Virus record (IMG/VR): IMGVR_UViG_3300034062_004519
Span: 1 to 29,966 of that record
DNA length: 29,966 bases
Source: a virus
Direction: 5' to 3' (one strand)
Shown in pieces: positions 6,929 to 14,395 of the stretch. The translations under genes were made by a program, and so were the position numbers. The first letter of the stretch is position 1; each line of letters begins with the position of its first letter. The notes under the pieces are model-generated. The model did not search any database and was not told the origin of the DNA. It worked only from the letters and a program-made list of their open reading frames with translations.

Positions 6929-7885
6929 TTATCTCACCGCCCAATTAGTTACCCCTTGAGTTGCTCCAGTGACTATGCCTTGGCCTACGTTGGCAAAAGG
7001 ATTTTGCTGTGGCTGCTGATTGTATCCCCTTGAAAGCTGTTCTGCCTGTAGCCTTTCATACAAGTTTGGCCCTTGTGGTCCTCCACCTCCACCTCGAGAC
7101 ATTCTTGCTATCTGCAACCTATTTTGTCTTTCAAGCTCAGCCTGTTTGGCTTCCCAACCCTGCTGCTGTTGTAGTTGTTGATTTTGATACTGAGCACCTA
7201 CACCTGTCATATATGGCGGTAACAATGCTCCAAACTGCTCGTAAGGTCGCATAGCTAGGGTATCAGCCTGAGTAAATTGCTGTTGCTGTATGCCATAAGC
7301 TGCCTGCTCTGCTGCGCTCATAGCCTCTTGCCTAGCTAAGTCCTGACGCTGATTTAACTGCTTGTATAATCCTTGCGCTGCTTCTGAGTTAGGGTCTAGG
7401 CCACGCTCTGCAATCTGTCGCTGTACGTCTACCTGCTGACGACCAAACTCTTCAGCATTACGGCGCTCAAACTGTTGCATTACGTTCTGCCTAGAGCGCT
7501 CCATTTCTTGCTCAAAGTTAGGCTGATACTGCTCGCCTCGGAACCTGTTAATCATATCTTGGTACGCCGCCCCAGCTCCAAGAAAGCCTTCCTCAGTAAC
7601 CGATTCGGGGGTAGGCGCTGCCGGAGCTGCTGGCCCTCTTTGTCCAGGCATTCTAACCTGTCCACCAGATGTTTTCGCTAAGTACTCATTAGCAGCTTTT
7701 CTGCCTTTGTTTTGCAATACCCGCTGATAGCGCTCTTTTTGCTGAGCGTTTAACCCCTCAAAAGCTGCTCTGTTTTCCTCGTACTTGAATTTAGTCTCAG
7801 TCGGCGTAGAAGTGCCTGGCTTAGCTCCCTTTGTCGGAGTTGTAGTCTTTTTTGGATCTCTTGTGGTTGCGCCTTTTCTAGCCAT
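6929..7885 (-). CDS. Gln-rich probable virion/ejection protein
   Basis: This 318-residue protein has a basic, Lys/Thr/Pro-rich N-terminus (MARKGATTRDPKKTTTPTKG), followed by a charged helix that includes AQQKERYQRVLQNKGRKA. A Pro/Ala linker follows, then a long Gln/Arg/Glu helix (about residues 115-260) and a Gly/Gln/Asn-rich tail with a run of five glycines. Such composition is common in phage internal virion proteins but is not diagnostic. It is separated by two bases from the gp10-like hub gene upstream and by one base from the next ejection candidate, so all three are co-transcribed. No enzymatic motif was seen. Confidence 0.55.
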   Translation of the reverse strand: MARKGATTRDPKKTTTPTKGAKPGTSTPTETKFKYEENRAAFEGLNAQQKERYQRVLQNKGRKAANEYLAKTSGGQVRMPGQRGPAAPAAPTPESVTEEGFLGAGAAYQDMINRFRGEQYQPNFEQEMERSRQNVMQQFERRNAEEFGRQQVDVQRQIAERGLDPNSEAAQGLYKQLNQRQDLARQEAMSAAEQAAYGIQQQQFTQADTLAMRPYEQFGALLPPYMTGVGAQYQNQQLQQQQGWEAKQAELERQNRLQIARMSRGGGGGPQGPNLYERLQAEQLSRGYNQQPQQNPFANVGQGIVTGATQGVTNWAVR

Positions 7886-7887
7886 AC

Positions 7888-9417
7888 TTATACCTGTCCC
7901 CCTATATCATAACGTATCTCAAACCCAAGAATTTGCATACTTGTATTCTTAATCGAACCACCAAATCTTACAGCGGCACAATGCCCTTGGCCTTTAACTG
8001 CAAACCTGTCAAAAACATATTCTATATCTGACGACCAAGGGCTTCCCCAAGGACTTCCCCAAGGGGTGAAGTTTCCTGGAAGCGTAGTTACGGAAGACAC
8101 TGTTGGCTGTCTTCTAAAATCAGTATCTAACCCTAAGTTAAGAGTAACTCCTCTTCTTACTCGCATGATAGGTCTAATATCTTTGAATGCTTTGTAGTTG
8201 CTACGAGAGCCGTAGAAGCTAAATGCAGTACGACCGTTAAACAGAATTGATTGCCCTGCTGAAGCAATTACCGCATCTGCCTGACCAGTTTCGCCCTGCC
8301 AAATCTCCCCAATAGAAGAAGCGTAAAAAGGTAAATTCTTAAACGCTGCTGCAGCTAGCGCATGAGTATCACTGTAGAGTTCAAACACGGTCCAGCCTTT
8401 AGTGTCGATGCTGTAAACTAGAAACTTACAACCATTACCTGTAGTAGGGATGCTTAAGTAAACTCTGCGCCCTTGTGGCCAAAAGAAACCTGCCCATTGA
8501 TGGTCAAATGGGGTAGATAAAGCGTACTGACTGATTAGCGGATTAACTCGCTGGCTAACAATGTTTAATGCGGCTTCAGGGTCAGATTGAAAAAGCCCAG
8601 ATAAAGGTACTATGCCCTGCTCTGTAATTACCCAGATATCATTATTAACCCTAACAAAAGCTCTATAACCTAGCGGTCTGCCGATATAGTATCTTGCGAC
8701 TATTCCCCAAGTTCCAGGGTCTCCGGCATAAGTTCCTGTGTAAAAGACTATCTCCCCTTCAGAGGTGCACGCCCAAAAATACTCTTGAGTAGCTAGATTG
8801 GCACTATTCGTAAAGCTACCGATACCAACCAAATAACCGCCTCTAGTGCAAACATATTGCAAATCGAAAGAAGTAAGAGCAGGAGTGCCACCTGTGCCAG
8901 TAACTTGTAATCCACCATACCAAACCTTAAGGGTATTAGCCTCTATAAAGTAGAGCCGCTCCTTGTGTGCAGTTACGTTAATTAGCGATGATTTAGCTAC
9001 GCCAGTAAAGGTAACATCTGAGCAAGTAGTGCCGTCAAATACCTGTGCATTATTTACCCCGTTACATAGGTATAGCCTATTAGCGTAGGTTACAGTCTGC
9101 CAATCTCCGCTTGTTGGTAGGGTAGTTCCAGTAACATCTGTCACCGTACCTGATTCGGATATGGAATAAATTTTGTTATTGGTGCAAGCTACTAGCTGGC
9201 TAGTCCCATTAGCTAGGTGCAGTGTCGTAATTAGCTTAATAGCATTAACGGTGCCTATTGTTGCAAACCTGGTATAGCCATTTCTAATTGTAGGAGCTCC
9301 TGCCCCTGGAAATACGTTTGTAAGCTCCAAGGCGTATTGCGGCTCCATGTTATCAATGGGGCTCACCAAGTCCAGCCCCGCATAAGGGGGTGGCATTGTA
9401 AAACCTTGGAATGCCAT
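7888..9417 (-). CDS. Tail hub / phage stabilisation protein, P22 gp10-like
   Basis: The 509-residue protein has the look of the P22 gp10 stabilisation family, which forms a hexameric beta-propeller hub under the adaptor ring and closes the head after packaging. It opens MAFQGFTMPPPYAGLDLVSP and continues with an N-terminal segment about a gene-of-origin frame (LELTNVFPGAGAPTIRNGYTRF). Repeated beta-blade units follow, such as LVACTNNKIYSIS, RLYLCNGVNNAQVFDG, RLYFIEANTLKVWYGG and DIWVITEQGIVPLSG. The late part contains FNGRTAFSFYGSRSNYKAFKDIRP and a duplicated WGSPWGSPW. P22 gp10 has about 470 residues, so the length fits. It follows the adaptor and two short virion genes. Confidence 0.75.
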   Translation of the reverse strand: MAFQGFTMPPPYAGLDLVSPIDNMEPQYALELTNVFPGAGAPTIRNGYTRFATIGTVNAIKLITTLHLANGTSQLVACTNNKIYSISESGTVTDVTGTTLPTSGDWQTVTYANRLYLCNGVNNAQVFDGTTCSDVTFTGVAKSSLINVTAHKERLYFIEANTLKVWYGGLQVTGTGGTPALTSFDLQYVCTRGGYLVGIGSFTNSANLATQEYFWACTSEGEIVFYTGTYAGDPGTWGIVARYYIGRPLGYRAFVRVNNDIWVITEQGIVPLSGLFQSDPEAALNIVSQRVNPLISQYALSTPFDHQWAGFFWPQGRRVYLSIPTTGNGCKFLVYSIDTKGWTVFELYSDTHALAAAAFKNLPFYASSIGEIWQGETGQADAVIASAGQSILFNGRTAFSFYGSRSNYKAFKDIRPIMRVRRGVTLNLGLDTDFRRQPTVSSVTTLPGNFTPWGSPWGSPWSSDIEYVFDRFAVKGQGHCAAVRFGGSIKNTSMQILGFEIRYDIGGQV

Positions 9418-9420
9418 TAG

Positions 9421-10032
9421 TTACCTTTTGTTGTATTGTGGCATGGCACTTAAGTCCATCTGCCGCAACTGATCGTTGTATTGCTGCATGGCCTGTTCTC
9501 TGCTGCCGTACATGCCAGGACTCAAACGGTACTGACCTCCCATGTTAGCTGATGGTTGTGGCATCTGAGGCATGCCATTCCACTGATACACTGGGAGCTC
9601 GCGATACATCTTATCCATTGGCATATTTGGTTGCCCAGGACCAAAACCAGGGACAAACCCTATTGGTGATTGTATCGAGCCAGGTGGATATCTCCTTACC
9701 ATATCATCAACATTATTTAAGCCTCCTTGCCCTTGTCGAGTATATAACTCTATTGCTTGCCTTGCTTCTTCGGCTGGTACTTGCAAAGCCATGCCTGGAG
9801 GTTGTTGCATAGGTGCTTGTGGCTGCTGCATAGGCGCCTGTGGCTGTCGCTGTATTGGCCTGCCCTGCCCAGAAACGAGCCCCCCACTAGCACTGCGATA
9901 TACGCCAGGGGATAGCCTTTCCATGGCTACTCTGTCAGGGCTTATCTTACCCTTAGCTTGCTCATTGCCTGTAGTAACTGGCTGAGTTCTAACTCGTGGG
10001 TCCTTGTTTAATGCTGTTTTTCTGTTTTGCAT
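9421..10032 (-). CDS. Pro/Gln-rich virion-associated protein with SPGxY motifs
   Basis: This 203-residue low-complexity protein carries RLSPGVYRSASGGLVSGQG at about residues 39-57, a QPQAPMQQPQAPMQQPPG repeat at about 62-79, and a second RLSPGMYGSREQAMQQ near the C-terminus. The SPG(V/M)Y motif is shared with the C-terminus of the next protein upstream (SAGLYRDDKGKLVRG). Between the low-complexity parts lies a conserved-looking patch, ARQAIELYTRQGQGGLNNVDD. There is no signal peptide or membrane span. Spacing of two or three bases to both neighbours places it in the tail/ejection operon. Its function is unknown; a minor virion protein is most likely. Confidence 0.55.
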   Translation of the reverse strand: MQNRKTALNKDPRVRTQPVTTGNEQAKGKISPDRVAMERLSPGVYRSASGGLVSGQGRPIQRQPQAPMQQPQAPMQQPPGMALQVPAEEARQAIELYTRQGQGGLNNVDDMVRRYPPGSIQSPIGFVPGFGPGQPNMPMDKMYRELPVYQWNGMPQMPQPSANMGGQYRLSPGMYGSREQAMQQYNDQLRQMDLSAMPQYNKR

Positions 10033-10034
10033 AA

Positions 10035-11576
10035 TTATTTTGATTTAGATGGTTGTTTGTAAGCTTGTTCTAGTGCCTGTCGCATAGAAGTACCACGCAC
10101 TAATTTACCTTTATCATCTCTATATAAGCCTGCTGACTGTCTTGCAACTTCTCCCTTGGCAGCTCTAGGAACTATAGCTGGAGCGGCAGGAGCTCCTCCC
10201 CCTGTTAAGGTTTGCGCTGAACCCATTAGTCTTCCGTATTCGCCCTGGTTAATTCTATTGTCTTGTAAAGCTTCATCTAGCTTTGTTTTAATTAAATCGT
10301 AAGTTATCCCCTGCTGCTTAGCAAAGTGCTGCATATTGGCAAGTGCTGTGTTTGGATCGTCTTTAGCATTTGAAAGTGCTCCTTTAACGTAAAGCCTACC
10401 TAAAGAGCGAGCTTTATCGCCAACAAAACCATAGCCCGCAGTTAACGCATCGCCTAACTCTTGTGTTTGATTAAAAGCTGTTGGATTTTCAGATGCTAGC
10501 TTATTCATAAACTTAGTGTTTATTTTGCTGCCATCCTGACCAAAATCTGTCTTACTTCCATCAGCTAACGTGCCTTGAAAGTTTTCGTCTAAAATACCTT
10601 GTTTTTGCAACACTCCACGCACCGCATCGCGCTGCATTTGCCCTTTGCCTTTTGAGCTTCCAGTAAGAGAGCCAACAGCACCAGCAACGGCTCCAACAGC
10701 TGCGCCTATTCCTGCGCCGATTAATGTTCCACCAGGACCAAATAAAGTCCCTATCCCCGCTCCTAATCCTGCTCCAGCAGTAGTTCCTCCTAAAACACCA
10801 GTACGAGTTCTTTTTGCTCCTGATGCCATATCGCCTAGTGCTTCCGCAGTTTTATATCCTTGATAAGCACCAGCAACAATATTTAATCCTGGAATAACAT
10901 AAGCTCCTGTAGTTCCAGCTGCTGCACCTGTTGCTACTGCACCAGTTGATGCTGCAAGGTTGCCAGCTCCAGCAAGTCCACTAATAGCAGCACCAGCCTC
11001 ATCTCCTGATTTGTATGATTGATACGCTCCATACATTTGAGCGAGAGATAAACCACCTTGAGCTACTTGCCCCCAATTTACATTGCTCCAAAATCCAGGG
11101 TCATTAAGTGACTCTGTTGGAACTTGTTGCGGTCCTCCTGGTGTTTGCACCGTAGACATCCCGCCATCGGATTTAATTACTTGTGGCGTAGCAGTTGAAG
11201 CAGTATCCGCACCAGCATTCCAAGAAGTTTGAGTTGCTGGGGTAAGGTTTGTGTTTAATTGCGCTACTACTTCTTTTGGAGCTTCAGTGCCAGTTAATTT
11301 ATCAATCCATTTACCCGCATTGTTAATTACATATTTACTAGCAAGGGCTCCAGCTATTAACCCTCCAGCCTGAGCAAGTCCTGCTTGTTGCTTTTGTTTG
11401 GCTGCATCTGCTGCTTGTTCTTCTGGTGATTTAGGCTTTCCAAAAATAGAGGTGGTTTGGTCGTATGCTACCTGCGGAGGAAAGCCGTTGCTTGTTAACC
11501 AAGCGTAATAAGCATCTGGCCTACTTCTTGCAAACTCTGGCGCTTCAGGGTGAAAGTTTTGTGCGTTAGGTTGCAT
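10035..11576 (-). CDS. Glycine-zipper ejection-type virion protein
   Basis: The product has 513 residues from the ATG at 11576, or 516 from an ATG nine bases upstream. The 11576 start is preferred: GGAGG lies nine bases before it but abuts the upstream ATG, and it overlaps the adaptor stop as TAATG. The sequence includes a conserved start (RPDAYYAWLTSNGFPPQVAYDQ), a hydrophobic segment AGGLIAGALASKYV, and long Gly/Ala zippers at about residues 175-320 (for example GLGAGIGTLFGPGGTLIGAG). A charged helical C-terminus follows and ends with SAGLYRDDKGKLVRG. Glycine zippers that can span a membrane are typical of phage proteins injected to form the DNA-entry conduit. No enzymatic domain was seen. 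Confidence 0.6.
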   Translation of the reverse strand: MQPNAQNFHPEAPEFARSRPDAYYAWLTSNGFPPQVAYDQTTSIFGKPKSPEEQAADAAKQKQQAGLAQAGGLIAGALASKYVINNAGKWIDKLTGTEAPKEVVAQLNTNLTPATQTSWNAGADTASTATPQVIKSDGGMSTVQTPGGPQQVPTESLNDPGFWSNVNWGQVAQGGLSLAQMYGAYQSYKSGDEAGAAISGLAGAGNLAASTGAVATGAAAGTTGAYVIPGLNIVAGAYQGYKTAEALGDMASGAKRTRTGVLGGTTAGAGLGAGIGTLFGPGGTLIGAGIGAAVGAVAGAVGSLTGSSKGKGQMQRDAVRGVLQKQGILDENFQGTLADGSKTDFGQDGSKINTKFMNKLASENPTAFNQTQELGDALTAGYGFVGDKARSLGRLYVKGALSNAKDDPNTALANMQHFAKQQGITYDLIKTKLDEALQDNRINQGEYGRLMGSAQTLTGGGAPAAPAIVPRAAKGEVARQSAGLYRDDKGKLVRGTSMRQALEQAYKQPSKSK

Positions 11577-12439
11577 TAAATCCATCCTCCAAAAGTAACT
11601 GTACCGTTGCGTCCAAACTGAGTAGGCCGTGTAATCCCTCCAGCAAACAATACTTTGCCGCCCTTGGTGCGCCCAAACTCTTCGTGTAGTTGTGTATCAA
11701 ACTGTGGCCTTACCCCTTCTAGGCCGTGTATTTGAGCGAACCGCTCTAATATTCCCTGCTCTACTAGCTTCTCTTGGAATATGCTTGTATCAGTATCAGC
11801 AAGAAACTCGCTGTAAGCACCATCATAATAAGTCCAAGTTACACCGCCATCAGATACGCTCCCTGTAGTATGAGTTGGAGGAGTAGCGCCTGTAGTCCCG
11901 CCTGCTGTAGTGCGGTAATAATTGCCGTTGTAAAAGCAGTAGGTATTAGCGGCAAACAGTGTGCTCGTAGTCCATGTTTTAGGGACTACTGAGCGGTCTG
12001 CAATATACTCAAAGATAATTATTTGCCCATTAGTCCCAGCATCAGGGGTAGGGCTAATAAACAATTCCTGGTTGGATAATCCCCGTATTTGAAACCGCTG
12101 ATATACTCTAGGTAGTACGCCGTAGCCCCTAATCTCTGCAAAGTCCTGCTCTGACATTGGCCCAAGGACTCGCCATCTGGTGCTTTGATTCCAAAAGGTA
12201 TCGTACTGATATTGAGAAAAAGCAGCTGGCAGCGGATAAGTTGCCTGACCCGCTACCAGCGTAATCGACCCCGCAGCAAAACATTTAGGCCAGGGGTAGG
12301 CTTCAAAAATGTCTCGATTGATACGCTGTGCAATAGCTAGTAGCTGCTTTGTAGTAGTTTCTGTAGAAGTAAGTATGTTTGACTCTACCGTATAACCAGC
12401 TTCATTAGCTACGTTGCGTATCATCGAGGCTATTGTCAT
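11576..12439 (-). CDS. Head-tail adaptor, P22 gp4 / T7 gp11-like, with an inserted domain
   Basis: The 287-residue protein has the features of short-tail adaptor proteins that form the dodecameric ring below the portal. The N-terminal helix bundle runs MTIASMIRNVANEAGY...LLAIAQRINRDIFEAYPW. Strands follow, with a TYPLPAAF turn, RWRVLGPMSEQDF, and FISPTPDAGTNGQIIIFEY. The C-terminal helix is FQEKLVEQGILERFAQIHG. Between residues about 152 and 206 an extra segment interrupts the usual fold. It contains YRTTAGGTTGATPPTHTTG and GGVTWTYY, the pattern of small carbohydrate-binding-like modules seen in many phage structural proteins. The start overlaps the upstream gene by four bases. Confidence 0.7.
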   Translation of the reverse strand: MTIASMIRNVANEAGYTVESNILTSTETTTKQLLAIAQRINRDIFEAYPWPKCFAAGSITLVAGQATYPLPAAFSQYQYDTFWNQSTRWRVLGPMSEQDFAEIRGYGVLPRVYQRFQIRGLSNQELFISPTPDAGTNGQIIIFEYIADRSVVPKTWTTSTLFAANTYCFYNGNYYRTTAGGTTGATPPTHTTGSVSDGGVTWTYYDGAYSEFLADTDTSIFQEKLVEQGILERFAQIHGLEGVRPQFDTQLHEEFGRTKGGKVLFAGGITRPTQFGRNGTVTFGGWI

Positions 12440-13116
12440 ATCCTTTTAGGCCTCCCCCTTAGTCTAGGACGTGCTACCACCTCATCCTCGTCTAGATCGT
12501 CTTGGATCACCTCCTCTTCATCAATAGCGGTTGACTTCCGTTCTGAACGAAGATCGGTGCCCTCATTGGCTTCAATACGCTGCATTAAAAGCTCTACTCT
12601 TTCCTCGAGCTTAGCGTATTTCTCTCTGTAATTATCTAACTGAACACGGAGTTTAGCTACACTATTCTGGTCTGAATTAGCAGCATCTAAATACTCCTTA
12701 GCCATTTTGATAAACTTGCTTAAAGTGCCTAGCTTTCTGCGAGCCTCATCTGAAGCGTTAGCTACCTGCTCTACGGTCTTAAATCCAAGGTACTGAAACT
12801 CACGCATAGCGGAGCCAGGCATCATAGGCCATTCTGAAAGAGGGGTGCCGTCAGTTACAGGCTCTGAACCTGCCTTGAAAGCTGCATACTTTTCTGGATA
12901 ATCCTGAATATCCTGTGGCTCTATACGTCTAACCGTAGTGTCGCCGCCTGGTATCTGAATGCTTATTGAAGGTATCTCGTCAAATATTGGACGACCCTCT
13001 TTTAGCGATTTCTCCTCATTTTCGTTGTAAGCATTAAAGAATTGTACATTTAAGCCAGCGTATCTTTTCTTCTGCTGGCCCCTTGCCATTATTTCGCTCC
13101 AATCCACTTGTGGCAT
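12436..13116 (-). CDS. Conserved phage structural-region protein, function unknown
   Basis: This 226-residue protein has an N-terminal globular part (residues about 10-110) with QKKRYAGLNVQFFNAYNE, an IQIPGGDTTVRR strand pair, a DYPEKYAAFKAG segment and EFQYLGFKTVEQVANAS, which is SAM-like helix-hairpin sequence. A coiled coil follows (about 125-175), then a very acidic tail (EEEVIQDDLDEDE) capped by a basic end (RPRLRGRPKRI). Two starts are plausible: the ATG at 13116 (GGAG upstream) and an internal ATG at 13089 (TTGGAG upstream) beginning MARGQQKKRY. The first is given here. Its place between head-surface genes and the adaptor suggests a head-completion or assembly role. Confidence 0.55.
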   Translation of the reverse strand: MPQVDWSEIMARGQQKKRYAGLNVQFFNAYNENEEKSLKEGRPIFDEIPSISIQIPGGDTTVRRIEPQDIQDYPEKYAAFKAGSEPVTDGTPLSEWPMMPGSAMREFQYLGFKTVEQVANASDEARRKLGTLSKFIKMAKEYLDAANSDQNSVAKLRVQLDNYREKYAKLEERVELLMQRIEANEGTDLRSERKSTAIDEEEVIQDDLDEDEVVARPRLRGRPKRI

Positions 13117-13162
13117 AACTTGTCTCCGTAAATAGGCTTTATTGCCTACTTAAGTTATAGCA

Positions 13163-13480
13163 CTAGCCTTCAATGACGACCACTGTATTTATCGGCGCAC
13201 CAGAGGTCTGATAGGCTGTAATAGCTCCACTTGGCACAAATCCGTTATTAAAAATAAGCCTATTACCATTATCGTTGTTGGTAAGATTTACGCATATATT
13301 AGTAGAAGTTGGTGCAATTCCAGTTAAAGTTTGACCATCTAAACCAATACCAACATGCGCTGCGGATGCGTTTTGAATAAGTAAAAACTTGCGGAATGGA
13401 TTAGCAGCTAGAATAGTAGTGCTAGTTGCTGTTTGAATAGTAGGGGTAGTTGTAACTGCTTTTCCAGCGTAACAGGTCAT
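13163..13480 (-). CDS. Small beta-rich virion protein, candidate head decoration
   Basis: The product is 105 residues, almost all beta-strand and turn residues, with a PFRKFLLIQNASAAHVGIGLDG core and an ITAYQTSGAPINTVVVIEG end. This FRKFL.IQN.S...V.IG pattern recurs in small phage capsid- or tail-associated proteins. The start has AGGTGA in front. It is separated from the upstream gene by a strong hairpin (13499-13516), so it may be expressed at a different level from its neighbours. No cleavage or membrane signal was seen. Decoration or tail-interface function is inferred from size, composition and place. Confidence 0.5.
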   Translation of the reverse strand: MTCYAGKAVTTTPTIQTATSTTILAANPFRKFLLIQNASAAHVGIGLDGQTLTGIAPTSTNICVNLTNNDNGNRLIFNNGFVPSGAITAYQTSGAPINTVVVIEG

Positions 13481-13490
13481 AAATCACCTA

Positions 13491-13520
13491 TAAAAATAGG
13501 GGGGATTGCTCCCCCCTTTT
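13491..13520 (-). terminator. Intrinsic terminator-like hairpin
   Basis: A perfect seven-base-pair stem, GGGGGGA / TCCCCCC with a TTGC loop, lies at 13499-13516. In the leftward reading it is followed by TATTTTTA (13491-13498). In the rightward reading it is followed by TTTT, so it could act in both directions. It sits in the 46-base gap between two small head genes. Confidence 0.65.
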
Positions 13521-13526
13521 AAAAGA

Positions 13527-13832
13527 CTAAGTAGCCTTAGTAAACTTTAGGTAAAAGTAAGAGGTCCCGTTTGATACTACTACATAGCAGTTAGTATCGG
13601 CATCGTTATCCTTAACTATACCTACAAACCCAGTGCCTACAGTAGCTGGCGCACCAAAAGAGGTGGTTAGCTCTGCTGCGGTTGGGGTTGTATCGTTTAC
13701 GTTGTTGATAGCCATTATGGTACGAACACCAGCAGCGGTGGCATTTACTACGGCAGGTTGTACCCCGTCGCATATCTGCACTGCATGCTCAGGTGGCATA
13801 CCAAGTCCAATAAGATTAGTAACTGTTGGCAT
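13527..13832 (-). CDS. Small head-surface protein candidate
   Basis: This 101-residue protein opens with MPTVTNLIGLGMPPEHAVQIC, a helix pattern (NLIALGMPPELA) frequent at the N-terminus of small phage structural proteins encoded beside the coat gene. The rest is beta-rich (TGFVGIVKDNDADTNCYVVVSNGTSYFYLKF) and could form a compact sandwich. It is bracketed by two strong GC hairpins. The ATG at 13832 has GAGGG directly upstream. Decoration or vertex-fibre roles are possible; neither can be chosen from sequence alone. Confidence 0.55.
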   Translation of the reverse strand: MPTVTNLIGLGMPPEHAVQICDGVQPAVVNATAAGVRTIMAINNVNDTTPTAAELTTSFGAPATVGTGFVGIVKDNDADTNCYVVVSNGTSYFYLKFTKAT

Positions 13833-13838
13833 AAACCC

Positions 13839-13873
13839 TCACAAAATTAGGAGGGGGTATTGCTACCCCCTCC
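13839..13873 (-). terminator. Intrinsic terminator-like hairpin
   Basis: A perfect ten-base-pair stem GGAGGGGGTA / TACCCCCTCC with a TTGC loop lies at 13850-13873. In the leftward reading it is followed by TAATTTTG. It lies in the gap downstream of the 166-residue putative decoration gene. Its design (G-run, TTGC loop) is nearly the same as that of the hairpin at 13499. Confidence 0.65.
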
Positions 13874-13879
13874 AGTTAA

Positions 13880-14380
13880 TTAGTTCACCTTTAAGTGACC
13901 TACGGCAAACAGCTCTACGGCTGCTGCTGGAGTTGTGCTTGCAACACCTACAACATAAGAAATCTTAGTTGTAGAAGCATCGTCAGCCACACCAGCGGTT
14001 GCGGTAGTTTGGAGGTTATTCTTGGCAACGTAGTTTGCAGCTACCTTACCCTTAATTCCCTTACCAGCTCCACCAGCGGACAATCCACCAACCCATACCC
14101 AAAGGTACTCATTATCAGCAGCGGCTACCTGAGCTACGCCAATAAGAAGTCCCTGAGAGCCAGCGTTTGTAGTTGTTAGCATAGCAGCCTGACCATCAGC
14201 CTCGATTTTTACGAAAGCGTACTGGTCAATAGCTCCATCAGCCTGAACAAATACAAAGTCACCTTCTGGGAGAGAGCCTACAGTTCCAACGGTCGCAGGA
14301 AGCGAGCCAGTAAAACCATAAGCATCTAAGCCCTGGAATGCCTTCTTATAATTAACACCAAATGATCCTACCTGTGACAT
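13880..14380 (-). CDS. Putative capsid decoration protein
   Basis: This 166-residue protein is directly downstream of the coat gene (15 bases apart) and has the strongest Shine-Dalgarno seen in the block (AGGAGG). It is beta-rich with many Ala/Gly/Thr residues. The pattern ...GDFVFVQADGAIDQYAFVKIEADGQAAML...GLLIGVAQVAAADNEYLWVWVGG resembles the DUF2190-like / capsid stabilising family: short beta barrels where a cargo-like beta domain includes 'GVAQVAA...GYGWVWV'. High expression is implied by the ribosome site. The expected role is outer-surface stabilisation of the capsid. Confidence in the exact family is moderate. Confidence 0.6.
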   Translation of the reverse strand: MSQVGSFGVNYKKAFQGLDAYGFTGSLPATVGTVGSLPEGDFVFVQADGAIDQYAFVKIEADGQAAMLTTTNAGSQGLLIGVAQVAAADNEYLWVWVGGLSAGGAGKGIKGKVAANYVAKNNLQTTATAGVADDASTTKISYVVGVASTTPAAAVELFAVGHLKVN

Positions 14381-14395
14381 ATTCCAATCCTCCTA

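Noticed and set aside
13131-13150. Hairpin TAGGC / GCCTA as a terminator
   Set aside because: The stem has only five base pairs and the following T-run is short. It is far weaker than the hairpins at 13499 and 13850.
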